A stretch of 64,000 bases of DNA from a virus: IMG/VR virus record IMGVR_UViG_3300037088_000361, positions 62,001 through 126,000 of that record; one strand, given 5' to 3'. The notes under the pieces are model-generated. The model searched no databases and had not been told where the DNA came from. It worked only from the letters and a program-made list of their open reading frames with translations. A program made the position numbers and the translations under genes. The stretch's first letter is position 1, and each line of letters opens with the position of its first letter. Positions 47,338 through 56,045 of the stretch are shown here, in pieces.

Positions 47338-48560
47338 AAAATTTTCAACCTTGGAGTGAGTTTGACCTTACTTTGGACGGGCTAACGCTCATCGTCGGTC
47401 CGTCCAATAAGGGGAAAAGTTCCATCTTCCGCAGCCTCAAGGGAATTCTCCGCAACGAGCTTGATTCGGGCTACATCCGCAATGGGCAGGACGAGAAGGT
47501 GGAAGTGTCCCTTGAGATTGACGGGCTTCCTCTCATCGCGGCCAGCCGGACCCGCAAGGGCACGACTAAGTACAAGATAGGCGTGGACGAGGACGGCAAA
47601 CCCATCGAGTTTAAGGCACTGGGGGACAGCATCCCGGAGCCGATGGAGAAGCTCAAGTTCAATAAGGTGAAGGTCGGGGATGTCACTATGGACCCGATAT
47701 TCTCCGAGCAGAACAAGGCGCAGTTCCTCATTGACACCGAGCGCTGGAAGCCTACAGAAATCAATACCATCCTCGGGGCGTTCGCCTCCACCGAGCGGCT
47801 GGACGCCGGGAAGAAGGAGGCGAACCTTCGCATCACCCAGAAGAACGGGGAGGCCAAGACGCTGGCCGAGGAGATACGGGAGGCAGAGGAGCGCAAGGGC
47901 AAGCTTACCATCCTCTCCGGGCAGGCGGACCGCTATGCCGCAGAGGTAACCTCGGTTGAGTCCACGGTGAGTGATACACAGGGCAGGCTGTTTAACACTT
48001 ATGAGGCGCTAAAGCGCTTGGTTAAGGTCATAGAATACCAGCAGCTTTTGTCTGCGCTTAGTATCCCTGATATCTCTGAGACCGAGGTCCTCCACCGCAA
48101 GTCCTTGCTTCTATCCCAGGCAGCAAAGCATTTGGTAAAGTCCAAGTTCTTGGTTAGGTGCAGCGAGACCTGTGACGAGACAGTAGTAAACTGGGAGCCG
48201 GTGGTAAAGGTGCACAAGCGCAAGCAAGCCATCCTCTCCCTGCTGGCAATCCAGCAAAGGGGGGGGTTGGGTCCAAGGGAATGCGCCGACCAAGTGGGCA
48301 AGCTCCTTGAAGACACAGAATTCTCCTTGAGACGGGTTTCCTCTCTCTCCTTGTTAATCAAGTCTGCCGAGTTGGTGATGCCAGCCAAGGAGAGCGCGAG
48401 GGTAAAGGAAGAAGAACTGCTGAAGGCTGAGATTGAGCTAGAGAAGGCTAACGGCGAGGTAACGAGAATACAGCTTGACGCCGTAGAAGTTGGTGTGGCC
48501 AAGTGCCCAAACTGTGGTAAGGATTTGCGGTGCTCAACATGTCAACACGCAGGAAATTAG
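47322..48560 (+). CDS. Rad50/SbcC-like ATPase with terminal zinc hook
   Basis: 412 residues from ATG 47322 (MRISGKNFQPWSEFDLTLDG); TTG 47298 is a possible earlier start. Walker A is IVGPSNKGKSS (about 26-36), followed by the SMC-type lobes and a coiled coil from about 160 (EANLRITQKNGEAKTLAEEI). It ends with CPNCGKDLRCSTCQH, a zinc-hook-like motif, with no second coiled coil or Walker B half. Rad50-type proteins work with a nuclease on DNA ends; this half-length type is known in phages. A partner nuclease (Mre11/SbcD) is not seen here. Confidence 0.78.
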   Translation: MRISGKNFQPWSEFDLTLDGLTLIVGPSNKGKSSIFRSLKGILRNELDSGYIRNGQDEKVEVSLEIDGLPLIAASRTRKGTTKYKIGVDEDGKPIEFKALGDSIPEPMEKLKFNKVKVGDVTMDPIFSEQNKAQFLIDTERWKPTEINTILGAFASTERLDAGKKEANLRITQKNGEAKTLAEEIREAEERKGKLTILSGQADRYAAEVTSVESTVSDTQGRLFNTYEALKRLVKVIEYQQLLSALSIPDISETEVLHRKSLLLSQAAKHLVKSKFLVRCSETCDETVVNWEPVVKVHKRKQAILSLLAIQQRGGLGPRECADQVGKLLEDTEFSLRRVSSLSLLIKSAELVMPAKESARVKEEELLKAEIELEKANGEVTRIQLDAVEVGVAKCPNCGKDLRCSTCQHAGN

Positions 48561-48581
48561 TATTAGGATAGGGAGACAAAA

Positions 48582-48872
48582 ATGCCAGATATACTAGACC
48601 AACTCAAGCTTGCTCAAGGAAGGGTAAAGACACTGGCCACCAAACGGGACCAGATAATCCGTGACGCCGGGGTGGAGGAGCAGAAGCTCCAGCAGGTGTA
48701 TGATAATCTTCGCCAACTTGGTATTGACAAGCCTGAGAGCTTATCTGAGGCAAACCTCAAGACCCTTGCCGAGACCACCGAGAAGACCTTGGAGGACAAT
48801 CTCAAGAGCCTCTTGGAGTCTTTGTCGAAGGGTGAGGCGCTTATCGGTGAGTACGACAAGTTCCAACAGTAG
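48582..48872 (+). CDS. Small coiled-coil protein
   Basis: A 96-residue protein starts MPDILDQLKLAQGRVKTLAT at ATG 48582, after GGGAG. It is predicted almost wholly as two amphipathic helices. Position directly after the Rad50-like gene suggests a partner, but nothing is diagnostic. Confidence 0.7.
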   Translation: MPDILDQLKLAQGRVKTLATKRDQIIRDAGVEEQKLQQVYDNLRQLGIDKPESLSEANLKTLAETTEKTLEDNLKSLLESLSKGEALIGEYDKFQQ

Positions 48873-48878
48873 GAGCTT

Positions 48879-49160
48879 ATGGACATATACCGGGAATCTT
48901 TGGAGGACGAAATAACGGACATCGTGCAGGGAGAACTATGTGAGCTTGGGATTATGTCATGTGAAAAGCATAATCCGAGGGAGATGTGCAATGGTATCGC
49001 TAGGCAGGTACTCCATCAGATGAATGCCCTCGTGCAGGCTATCTACGAAGGAGTTTCCAGTCCCGTCAAGGATGAGTTCGGAAGGACATACCATTTCAAG
49101 ACCAAGAATAAAAAAATAATCAGGGTTATGGAGTCCCCCCCAAGAAAAGGAGAGTGCTAA
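48879..49160 (+). CDS. Small protein of unknown function
   Basis: A 93-residue protein starts MDIYRESLEDEITDIVQGEL at ATG 48879 after AGGAGC. It contains CELGIMSCEKHNPREMC, a possible Cys/His site, and a basic end. Its stop overlaps the next ATG. Function unknown. Confidence 0.7.
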   Translation: MDIYRESLEDEITDIVQGELCELGIMSCEKHNPREMCNGIARQVLHQMNALVQAIYEGVSSPVKDEFGRTYHFKTKNKKIIRVMESPPRKGEC

Positions 49161-49870
49161 TGGAATTCAAGAGCATCAAGCTTGAGGTTAAGGACGACAG
49201 AAGCATAGTATCCCTGCTTAACGGGGACAGTGTGTTGGGGAAAATAACCGTCTCCATTGGGAGCCAAATCGAGGTAAGCACGGAAAAGGAAGTGATTGAA
49301 AAGATTCCTTTCATGTCCCCTCCGCAGGAGGATGACCCTGTCAAGGCTGTGGAGGAGGCCTTATTCGGGAAGGAGGATGACCCTGTCAAGGCTGTGGAGG
49401 AGGCCTTATTCGGGAAGGATGATGACCTTCCTTCCGTCCCAGCTAATACCATTCGGCAAGAATACGTCCCGCCGTTGGATGTTAAGTTTAAGCCCGAGGG
49501 GGTTTTTCCCAATAGTGCTTCCGAGGCGCAAGGTGTAGACAACCAATTCAAGATTCTTGACGGCGTCTCCGAGGGGAAAGAGGGGGAAAACTGTATCACT
49601 GAGGCGGCTGATGATATCCTGCAAATGTCTGAAGACGAGATAGAGGCTGCTTTGACTGAAGTGGCACTCGCGGCTGTTAAGGTCAAGAGGAAGATTGCCA
49701 GGAGGAAGGGTGAGGTGGTGGTTACACCTGCGCCTACTGTACCTTGGGCACCTCCTTCGGCAAAAAGGGCAGATGTTACCGTGGTGCCTGTCAAGCACAC
49801 CGTATTTGTTGCTCCGAACAAGTCTATCAAAAAGAAGAGTAAGCCGCTCAAAAAGAAGAAAAAGAAATAG
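49160..49870 (+). CDS. Acidic/basic tail protein with duplicated segment
   Basis: 236 residues from ATG 49160 (MEFKSIKLEVKDDRSIVSLL), after AAGGAG. A small beta-rich N-terminus is followed by two identical 15-residue units EDDPVKAVEEALFGK, encoded by a perfect 45-bp tandem repeat (49328-49372, 49373-49417), then a helical acidic region and a highly basic C-terminus (KKKSKPLKKKKKK). The charged ends suggest DNA or protein binding. Function unknown. Confidence 0.68.
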   Translation: MEFKSIKLEVKDDRSIVSLLNGDSVLGKITVSIGSQIEVSTEKEVIEKIPFMSPPQEDDPVKAVEEALFGKEDDPVKAVEEALFGKDDDLPSVPANTIRQEYVPPLDVKFKPEGVFPNSASEAQGVDNQFKILDGVSEGKEGENCITEAADDILQMSEDEIEAALTEVALAAVKVKRKIARRKGEVVVTPAPTVPWAPPSAKRADVTVVPVKHTVFVAPNKSIKKKSKPLKKKKKK

Positions 49871-49882
49871 GGGTTGATACAT

Positions 49883-50548
49883 ATGAGCGAAGACCTGCTT
49901 CCCGGAATCGAGGAGCTTGATTTCGAGCGGGACTCTGTCCAGAAGCTCTACTATACCGGGGCGAATGGCATCAACCCCGAGCGATGGGAGCGTGCCAGGG
50001 ACGACATCCGTTTCGAGGATGTAGTTGCTGAGCTTACCGGTCACCGTGACAGCGTCATCCGTTGCCCCTTCCATGGGAGGGACCGCACCCCGTCTTTCAC
50101 TCTCTATCCCCGCACCAACGATGCCTACTGCTTCGGGTGCCCACCTGGAAAGATGTACTACGACTCTATCACCTTTGTTTCCAAGTATATGGAGATAACT
50201 AGAGTTCAGGCGCTCTGCTGGCTGGAAAAGACCTTTGACCTCCCTTATATGCCCGGAGTCCAGTTGGATGACGATGAGGAACTGGGGGAATTGCTCACCT
50301 TTTGGGACTTGGCGGAGCCTTTCATCCTCAAGGCGAGTCGGGATGTGCAGGAGACCAAGGATCCGGAGCTTGCCGAGGATTACATCAGGATATACTTCAC
50401 TGGGCTATCCACGGAGAAAGCAGCCAAGGATGCCGAGAAGACAGACGAGGATGACCCGCAGGATATGCACCTTGAGGCCACGCTGGAGCTTGCCAAGGTG
50501 ATGGGCAAGGAACAACTCGCCTCTATCGCCAACAGAAAGGAATTTTAG
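49883..50548 (+). CDS. DnaG-type zinc-finger protein without TOPRIM domain
   Basis: A 221-residue protein from ATG 49883 (MSEDLLPGIEELDFERDSVQ). The CHC2 primase zinc finger is clear: IRCPFHGRDRTPSF (C61, H64) and YCFGCPPGK (C83, C86), followed by the helix of the DnaG zinc-binding domain. The rest is helical and acidic; no TOPRIM or polymerase core is visible. It may recruit another primase subunit, target the polymerase beside it, or have lost its catalytic half. The gene ends 16 nt before the polymerase gene. Confidence 0.82.
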   Translation: MSEDLLPGIEELDFERDSVQKLYYTGANGINPERWERARDDIRFEDVVAELTGHRDSVIRCPFHGRDRTPSFTLYPRTNDAYCFGCPPGKMYYDSITFVSKYMEITRVQALCWLEKTFDLPYMPGVQLDDDEELGELLTFWDLAEPFILKASRDVQETKDPELAEDYIRIYFTGLSTEKAAKDAEKTDEDDPQDMHLEATLELAKVMGKEQLASIANRKEF

Positions 50549-50564
50549 GAAGTATTTATAAAGT

Positions 50565-53500
50565 ATGGCTAAAGCCAAGACACAAGACGTGACCACTGAG
50601 GATTTGAAGAAGGTCAAGAAATCTAAAGTGAAGAAACCTCGGGATATCAGAAGTATGTTCCGTGAGGTTCTTTCCAACTTGGTCGCCGAGGGCGGGGTGT
50701 TCAAGGTCAAGAAGACTTGGATGAGCACTAAAGCTTTCCTGACCATTGATGACCCCACTGTCTTGCGGGCATGGTGCGATGATGTCCTCACCAATGCTCC
50801 TCGCTTTGAGTTCTATGGTCATATCCTCCCGGTAGTGGCACTGGACACAGAAGACAGCAGCCTTGACACCCGACTGTTCATACGACTCCTCAAGCAGCCG
50901 GACGGAAGTTACAAGCAGGTCTATGAGTTAAAGACCGACATCACCGGTATCTGCCTCTCGGCAGACGGCGTCAAAGGCATCTACATCCCCATCAACCACG
51001 AGTTCCAAGACCTAGAACTCAAGACCCCCGCCAAGAACATGGACCGCAGGGCTTGTGCCGAGATACTCCAATGGTTCTTTGACCAGGTTCACCTCGTATT
51101 TTACAACGGGAAGTTTGACCGTGAAATCATGCGGTTGACCATGGGCATTGTGTTCCGTCCCTATCCCTTCTTTGAGGATGTGCAGGTATTGCAGTATATC
51201 AACGACCCCAAGGCGGACATGGAGGACAAGAAGTTTTATACCGGGGATTCCGGGGGGTTGAAGGCACTGTCCAAGAACGTCCTCAACATTGAGCAGATTG
51301 AGCTTGGGGACATAGCCAAGGTCAAGGCGGAAACCTGTCCGTACTCCGGGTCGCCGTTTTGCAAGTGCTCGCTTGAAAAGAGGAAGGAGAGCAAGCATGG
51401 GCTCAAGAACCACTTTTCTCCCTTCCCGTGGATTCCCGTTGACCTTGCCCTCTGGTACGCCGCCTCGGACGCCATCTGTACATGGCTCTTATGGGAGAGA
51501 CTGCACGAGCTTGCTCGGTCTCGCAGGACGGTACACCGCATTGACCATGAGCTTGTGGACTCCATCGCTTGGATTGAGCGCCAGCGGTTCATCATTGACA
51601 CGGACCGCCATAGGCGCACTGTGAAGGGTCACCAGAAGAAGATTGCCCTGCTGGAAGGAAAACTCTATGACTTGGCGATAGCGGCGGGGTATCAGGAGCC
51701 TAAAACCGATGAGGGCAAGGTCTTGGAGGAGGACCGGTTCAATCCGGGGAGCACGAAGCAGCTTCAGGAGCTTTTCTTCAATGTCAAGAAGTTCAAGGTC
51801 ACGAAGAAAACCCCTGGTGGGGCTGCATCGTGTGATGCAGAGGTAATCGAGGACCTTCGCAAGGCACACCCGGAGGATAAGTTCCTTGCCACCCTGCTGG
51901 ACTATCGGGACTATCAAGCCCTACACCCTGCCAGTCTTTCCTATGACCCGAGCGACGGGACAGCCCGCATATACCTCAAGCAGAACGTGGTCGCCGGGGG
52001 ACGTTTGTCCTCCGCAGGCGGGGACTTCTACAAGGATGGCGGGTTCGGCCTCAACAGCCAAGCTGTCAAGAAAGTTGAGGGCTACCTCATGTGGAAGGTG
52101 CAGGGAAACATCCTGTCGCCGGATGAGATACCGGAAGACCAGATAGAGGAACATACCGAGGAAGAGCTTCACTCTTCCTGTTTTAAGGAAGTAGAGGAGG
52201 ATGTCGTCGTCGGATATAAGGATGATGTTACCTATTTCACCGAAGAGCCAGATGGTGGGTGGTCTGACGACTCCCCGCAGGAGATAGTCACCAAGATTCC
52301 CATCCTTGAGAAGCAGAAGGTACGCAAGAAGGCACCGGGAATCATTAAGAATCACATCGGGCAGTATATGGGTTATGCCGTGTGCCTCGTGCCCGGCTGC
52401 AAGACATGCCACGACAAGTTCGGTGTCCTCATTGAGAATGGCAAGATTGACGCCAACGAGGTTGTCAACCTGCGCTGTCTATTTCATTCCCCTCCTGGAT
52501 ACACATTTGCTACAATTGACTATTGCCTGAGTCCTGAAACACGGCTTCTCACTAGCGGCTTGCAGTGGAAAGAGTCTGGCTCAATCGTAGAAGGAGAAGA
52601 ACTGATAGGTTTTGATGAACAACTTCCGGTCAAACGATGGGGCAGACGAAGGCTACACCCGTCTTTAGTGGAAAAAGTCCAACGTCGTAAACTGCCATGC
52701 GTTAAGGTCGTAACAGATAAGGGTTCTGTTGTATGTTATGAGGGACATGAGTGGTTAACAAGAGTTAGAAAGTACGGAGACAAACGCCATCGGGGACAGT
52801 ATGATTGGGTTCCAGCATCCAAGCTTAAGATTGGTCAACAGATAGCCTATTTGTGTGACCCTTGGGATGAGGATATCTCCTATGAAGCTGGGTACCTTCG
52901 TGGGGTTTTTGATGGAGAGGGATGGGTATCTAGGCAAGCTTTGGGTTTTGGTCAAAAAGAAGGGTGTGTTCTGGATACGACTGAGCGGTTGTTAAAGGAA
53001 AAAAATTTCAATTTTGTTAGAGACAGCAATGGCAAAACTCGGGTTTCAGTTTTACGGAGTAACGGAGGAAGAAACGAGGTTTTCAGATTTATTGGGAGCA
53101 TTCGACCAGAACGACTTCTTAACAATGTCCGTTCAAAAATGTGGGAGGGATTGGACTATCAGAGCAAAACTTGCCAACCCGTAAAAATTCTTTCCATAGA
53201 GCCTGTTGGTGTTCAAGAAGTCATTGCTATCCGAACTAGCACTCATACTTTCATAGCCGAAGGTTTGTTATCTCATAATTGCAACATTGAAATGAGAGCG
53301 GCGGCCAATGTCTCAGGTGAGCCTGAATTCATCAATGAATTCCTGCACGGCAAGGGGGACTTCCACAGCCTTACTGCCTCCAAGGTGTTCCCGGAATTCA
53401 ATGACCCGAACCACAAGAACTACCACGCTAAGCACCTCCGTGACCTTGCGAAGGTTATCAACTTCGCCTTGCTGTACGGCGGAACCGCCTACACGATTTA

Positions 53501-54977
53501 TGAGAACATGAAAAAGCAGGACCCGAACATCACCTTCCAGGATTGCGAGCGCATGGTTGCTGACTACTGGAGGGGGGTTCCCACCTTCTTCCAATGGTGC
53601 CAGCGTAAGCAGGTTATCGCCAAGGAGCAGCTTATCTGCACCACCACGACAGGCAGGGTCATCAACTTCCAGTCTGCCATGACAGCCCTCCACATCCATG
53701 TCCCCGGCGAGGAGGAGCGGAAGAACACTTGGAAGTACCGTGACTTGATGAAGAAGGTGAAGGAGACTAGGGCGAAGAAGGATCCTATCTTCTCGGAGTA
53801 CGCCAGCCTCGCCCAGTCGATGTGGAAAAATTTGGACACGGGAGTCCGCAACTGCATTGACTATGACAAGTTCATGGGCAAGATTCAGCGTGTGGCCGGG
53901 AATATCCCCATCCAAGGTCTTAGCGGCGACTTCATGCGGATGACCCTGAACAAGATTCACCAGTGGGTTGAGAAAGACCCTGCTGTGGCGACCGTCTTCT
54001 TACTGCACTGCTCGGTCCACGACGAGGTTGACTTCAGCGTGAAGGACGAGTACATGCCCTTCGTGATGCCGAGGGTAACCCGCATCATGAAGCTCCGCAA
54101 GCTCCACGAGTGGATGCAATGGCCAGTGCCTATCGAGGCTGACGCCGAGTATGGCCCTTCATGGGACGTAGAGCATTATGTCACGGGCGACGATGACCAC
54201 CCCCCCGCTGCTTGGACGAAGATAAAGGCAATCGCCAGCTACATCCCGGACTACTGGGACTCATTGACCATCAAGAACCTTATCCTCGCCATCGCCTCCG
54301 AGGACGAGAAGAAAGTCGCCAAGGCAGATGCCTACTTAAAGGAGGCCTTGCATTCACGTGCCTACCAAGCGGCGTGGCATTGCTTCCACAAGAAAGAGGG
54401 GAAGAAAGAGGTCGTTCCGCAGACCGACCGTAAGGAGATACAGCGGGCGCTCATAGCCGCCGTTCAGCTTGACGAGTACTGGCGTCTGGACGGAGTCCCC
54501 GACGAGGGTACCGACACGATGGAGACCCTCGCCCAGTACGAGGAGCGCATGGGCTTGGGTCCCGAGAACCGCAACCCGATAGCCTTGATGTTCGGTCCTT
54601 TGGGTTCCATTCCGCTCGACGCTGAGGTGATAAGGTTCTCCTCGGAGCCTCTGGATTCCCCTGCTTACATACAGCATGAAACGCTACAAATGCCCCCAGA
54701 AGTGTCCGAGCCGGGAGGGGGTACCCAAGGTATCTCCGAGCTGCCCGTGGCAGTGGAGAATAACCCTGCTGACAGGATAGACCCTATCTCAGGACCTCCC
54801 CCTACGGGAGTAACGATATTTGACCTCGGGGATATGGGCAACGGACGGGATGTCCAGCTATCCATCACCCTTGGCAAGGGGCACAATCATATCTGGGTCA
54901 GGTATGAAGGGCTGGTGTTCTGCATAAAGCGGGTAGCTATGGACCACATCCCTGACAAGTTTTTGAAGAAGGTTTAA
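50565..54977 (+). CDS. polA: Family A DNA polymerase with intein in motif A and C-terminal extension
   Basis: 1470 residues, or 1218 after intein removal. The exonuclease domain shows VVALDTEDSSLD (D94, E96) and later NGKFDRE. Motif A is split after TIDY (D652); the flanks rejoin as DY-CNIEMRAAA. Motif B is RDLAKVINFALLYG (K963-G972) and motif C is HDEVD (H1152-E1154). It copies the phage genome with proofreading. From about residue 1220 it carries a phage-specific, partly Pro-rich extension, ending with a beta-rich segment (VTIFDLGDMGNGRDVQLSIT). It follows the zinc-finger primase gene closely. Confidence 0.92.
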   Translation: MAKAKTQDVTTEDLKKVKKSKVKKPRDIRSMFREVLSNLVAEGGVFKVKKTWMSTKAFLTIDDPTVLRAWCDDVLTNAPRFEFYGHILPVVALDTEDSSLDTRLFIRLLKQPDGSYKQVYELKTDITGICLSADGVKGIYIPINHEFQDLELKTPAKNMDRRACAEILQWFFDQVHLVFYNGKFDREIMRLTMGIVFRPYPFFEDVQVLQYINDPKADMEDKKFYTGDSGGLKALSKNVLNIEQIELGDIAKVKAETCPYSGSPFCKCSLEKRKESKHGLKNHFSPFPWIPVDLALWYAASDAICTWLLWERLHELARSRRTVHRIDHELVDSIAWIERQRFIIDTDRHRRTVKGHQKKIALLEGKLYDLAIAAGYQEPKTDEGKVLEEDRFNPGSTKQLQELFFNVKKFKVTKKTPGGAASCDAEVIEDLRKAHPEDKFLATLLDYRDYQALHPASLSYDPSDGTARIYLKQNVVAGGRLSSAGGDFYKDGGFGLNSQAVKKVEGYLMWKVQGNILSPDEIPEDQIEEHTEEELHSSCFKEVEEDVVVGYKDDVTYFTEEPDGGWSDDSPQEIVTKIPILEKQKVRKKAPGIIKNHIGQYMGYAVCLVPGCKTCHDKFGVLIENGKIDANEVVNLRCLFHSPPGYTFATIDYCLSPETRLLTSGLQWKESGSIVEGEELIGFDEQLPVKRWGRRRLHPSLVEKVQRRKLPCVKVVTDKGSVVCYEGHEWLTRVRKYGDKRHRGQYDWVPASKLKIGQQIAYLCDPWDEDISYEAGYLRGVFDGEGWVSRQALGFGQKEGCVLDTTERLLKEKNFNFVRDSNGKTRVSVLRSNGGRNEVFRFIGSIRPERLLNNVRSKMWEGLDYQSKTCQPVKILSIEPVGVQEVIAIRTSTHTFIAEGLLSHNCNIEMRAAANVSGEPEFINEFLHGKGDFHSLTASKVFPEFNDPNHKNYHAKHLRDLAKVINFALLYGGTAYTIYENMKKQDPNITFQDCERMVADYWRGVPTFFQWCQRKQVIAKEQLICTTTTGRVINFQSAMTALHIHVPGEEERKNTWKYRDLMKKVKETRAKKDPIFSEYASLAQSMWKNLDTGVRNCIDYDKFMGKIQRVAGNIPIQGLSGDFMRMTLNKIHQWVEKDPAVATVFLLHCSVHDEVDFSVKDEYMPFVMPRVTRIMKLRKLHEWMQWPVPIEADAEYGPSWDVEHYVTGDDDHPPAAWTKIKAIASYIPDYWDSLTIKNLILAIASEDEKKVAKADAYLKEALHSRAYQAAWHCFHKKEGKKEVVPQTDRKEIQRALIAAVQLDEYWRLDGVPDEGTDTMETLAQYEERMGLGPENRNPIALMFGPLGSIPLDAEVIRFSSEPLDSPAYIQHETLQMPPEVSEPGGGTQGISELPVAVENNPADRIDPISGPPPTGVTIFDLGDMGNGRDVQLSITLGKGHNHIWVRYEGLVFCIKRVAMDHIPDKFLKKV
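52524..53279 (+). other. Intein with LAGLIDADG-type endonuclease in the polymerase
   Basis: A 252-residue intein lies within polymerase motif A (residues 654-905). It begins CLSPETRLLTSGLQWKESG (block A, Cys1), has VKVVTDKGSVVCYEGHEW (block B region with His), and ends VIAIRTSTHTFIAEGLLSHN followed by Cys+1. A single LAGLIDADG-like motif, YLRGVFDGEGW, is near residue 783. The AT-richer codons against the polymerase flanks mark it as an acquired element. The endonuclease has only one visible core motif, so it may be degenerate. Confidence 0.9.
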
Positions 54978-54990
54978 CGGATACATATAT

Positions 54991-55437
54991 GTGAGAGATT
55001 CATTATATTCCGAGATGCTGAAGCTTGCTTCCGGGGAGCCGGGTTTGCTCTTCCGTGGGGGGAACCCTATCAACAAGAACCACGACTATGAGCCAAGCTG
55101 GGATTATGAGGTAGACGAGGAGCCCCCTCCTAACCTGGCAAGGATGGCTACCGAGGTCTCAAAGCATTTTTTCCAAGAGCTTAAGTCCAAGAAAATTATA
55201 GACAATTGGATGATGGGGTTTGAGGTTTGGGCCGCTAACCTCCAAGACACGGGTGCCGTGGCTATGTACATCAGCGGTACCCACGACTGGCCTGTGGTCT
55301 TGATTGACCTTCGCCAGCACATTGGATATGAAGACCAGATTGGTAAAAGCCTTCATCACGAACTTATCCACGCCGTGCAGGAAGCAAAAGAAGAAGAGTT
55401 TAACGAGGATGAGGCTGAGGACGACCTAGCGATATGA
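54991..55437 (+). CDS. Small HExxH metallopeptidase-like protein
   Basis: A 148-residue protein from GTG 54991 (MRDSLYSEMLKLASGEPGLL), 13 nt after the polymerase stop. It contains LHHELIHAVQEA with the zinc motif H123-E124-L-I-H127, preceded by a strand VVLIDLRQHIG, the core of small zincin proteases. A third ligand might be Glu in the tail. The stop overlaps the next ATG. It may process a phage or host protein; the family is not clear. Confidence 0.65.
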   Translation: MRDSLYSEMLKLASGEPGLLFRGGNPINKNHDYEPSWDYEVDEEPPPNLARMATEVSKHFFQELKSKKIIDNWMMGFEVWAANLQDTGAVAMYISGTHDWPVVLIDLRQHIGYEDQIGKSLHHELIHAVQEAKEEEFNEDEAEDDLAI

Positions 55438-56045
55438 GTGAATGTTCAAAATGCGGTTCACCCTACCACGGGGATGATGCCTGTCCGCAGGCGACCCGCA
55501 GGAGAAAGAAGTCCACCTTCAAGACTCGTAAGGAGTTAGGCTTGGGACCAAATGAAATACCCTTTAAGTTCCGGGTAGACATTGACCCTGAGAAGGACAA
55601 CGAGGTTGAGGTTAGTCGAAAGCGGGCACTCCTGCGCCTTAACTCTCAGCGGGTCTACATGCAGATGGGCTGCGCCGTCAAGGCACATAACAGCATGAGG
55701 GAGACCGCCAAATGGATTGCCAACCTATTCGAGAACATGGATGAGGAGGACAGAACCGCCGCCGCCTCGGTGTTCATGAGGATAGAGGGACTGCTGTTCG
55801 GGCTGGAGAATCTCTCCAACCAGAAGATATTACAGGCGGTTAATATGGAGGAGCTTGTCGAAAGGGAGCGCAGGAGGGCACAGGCGGCACGGGTGTACCT
55901 AAGCCGGATAGCCGCCGATAAGTACAAGAAAGCAAACCAGCTTGGTGTTCTAGTCTTGGGAGATGTTCCATCTTCTTCTGTTACTAAAACTACCAATTTT
56001 TCGTTCCCAGAAAACCTTGTAAACTCATTAGGTATAAAGGGATAG
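55434..56045 (+). CDS. Protein with zinc-knuckle-like N-terminus
   Basis: A 203-residue protein starts MSECSKCGSPYHGDDACPQA, a CxxC...H...C zinc-knuckle-like motif. The rest is helical and charged, with an Arg-rich helix LVERERRRAQAARVYLSRIA. Start overlaps the upstream stop. It is the last gene before the portal block and could be a regulator or packaging accessory. Function unknown. Confidence 0.68.
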   Translation: MSECSKCGSPYHGDDACPQATRRRKKSTFKTRKELGLGPNEIPFKFRVDIDPEKDNEVEVSRKRALLRLNSQRVYMQMGCAVKAHNSMRETAKWIANLFENMDEEDRTAAASVFMRIEGLLFGLENLSNQKILQAVNMEELVERERRRAQAARVYLSRIAADKYKKANQLGVLVLGDVPSSSVTKTTNFSFPENLVNSLGIKG

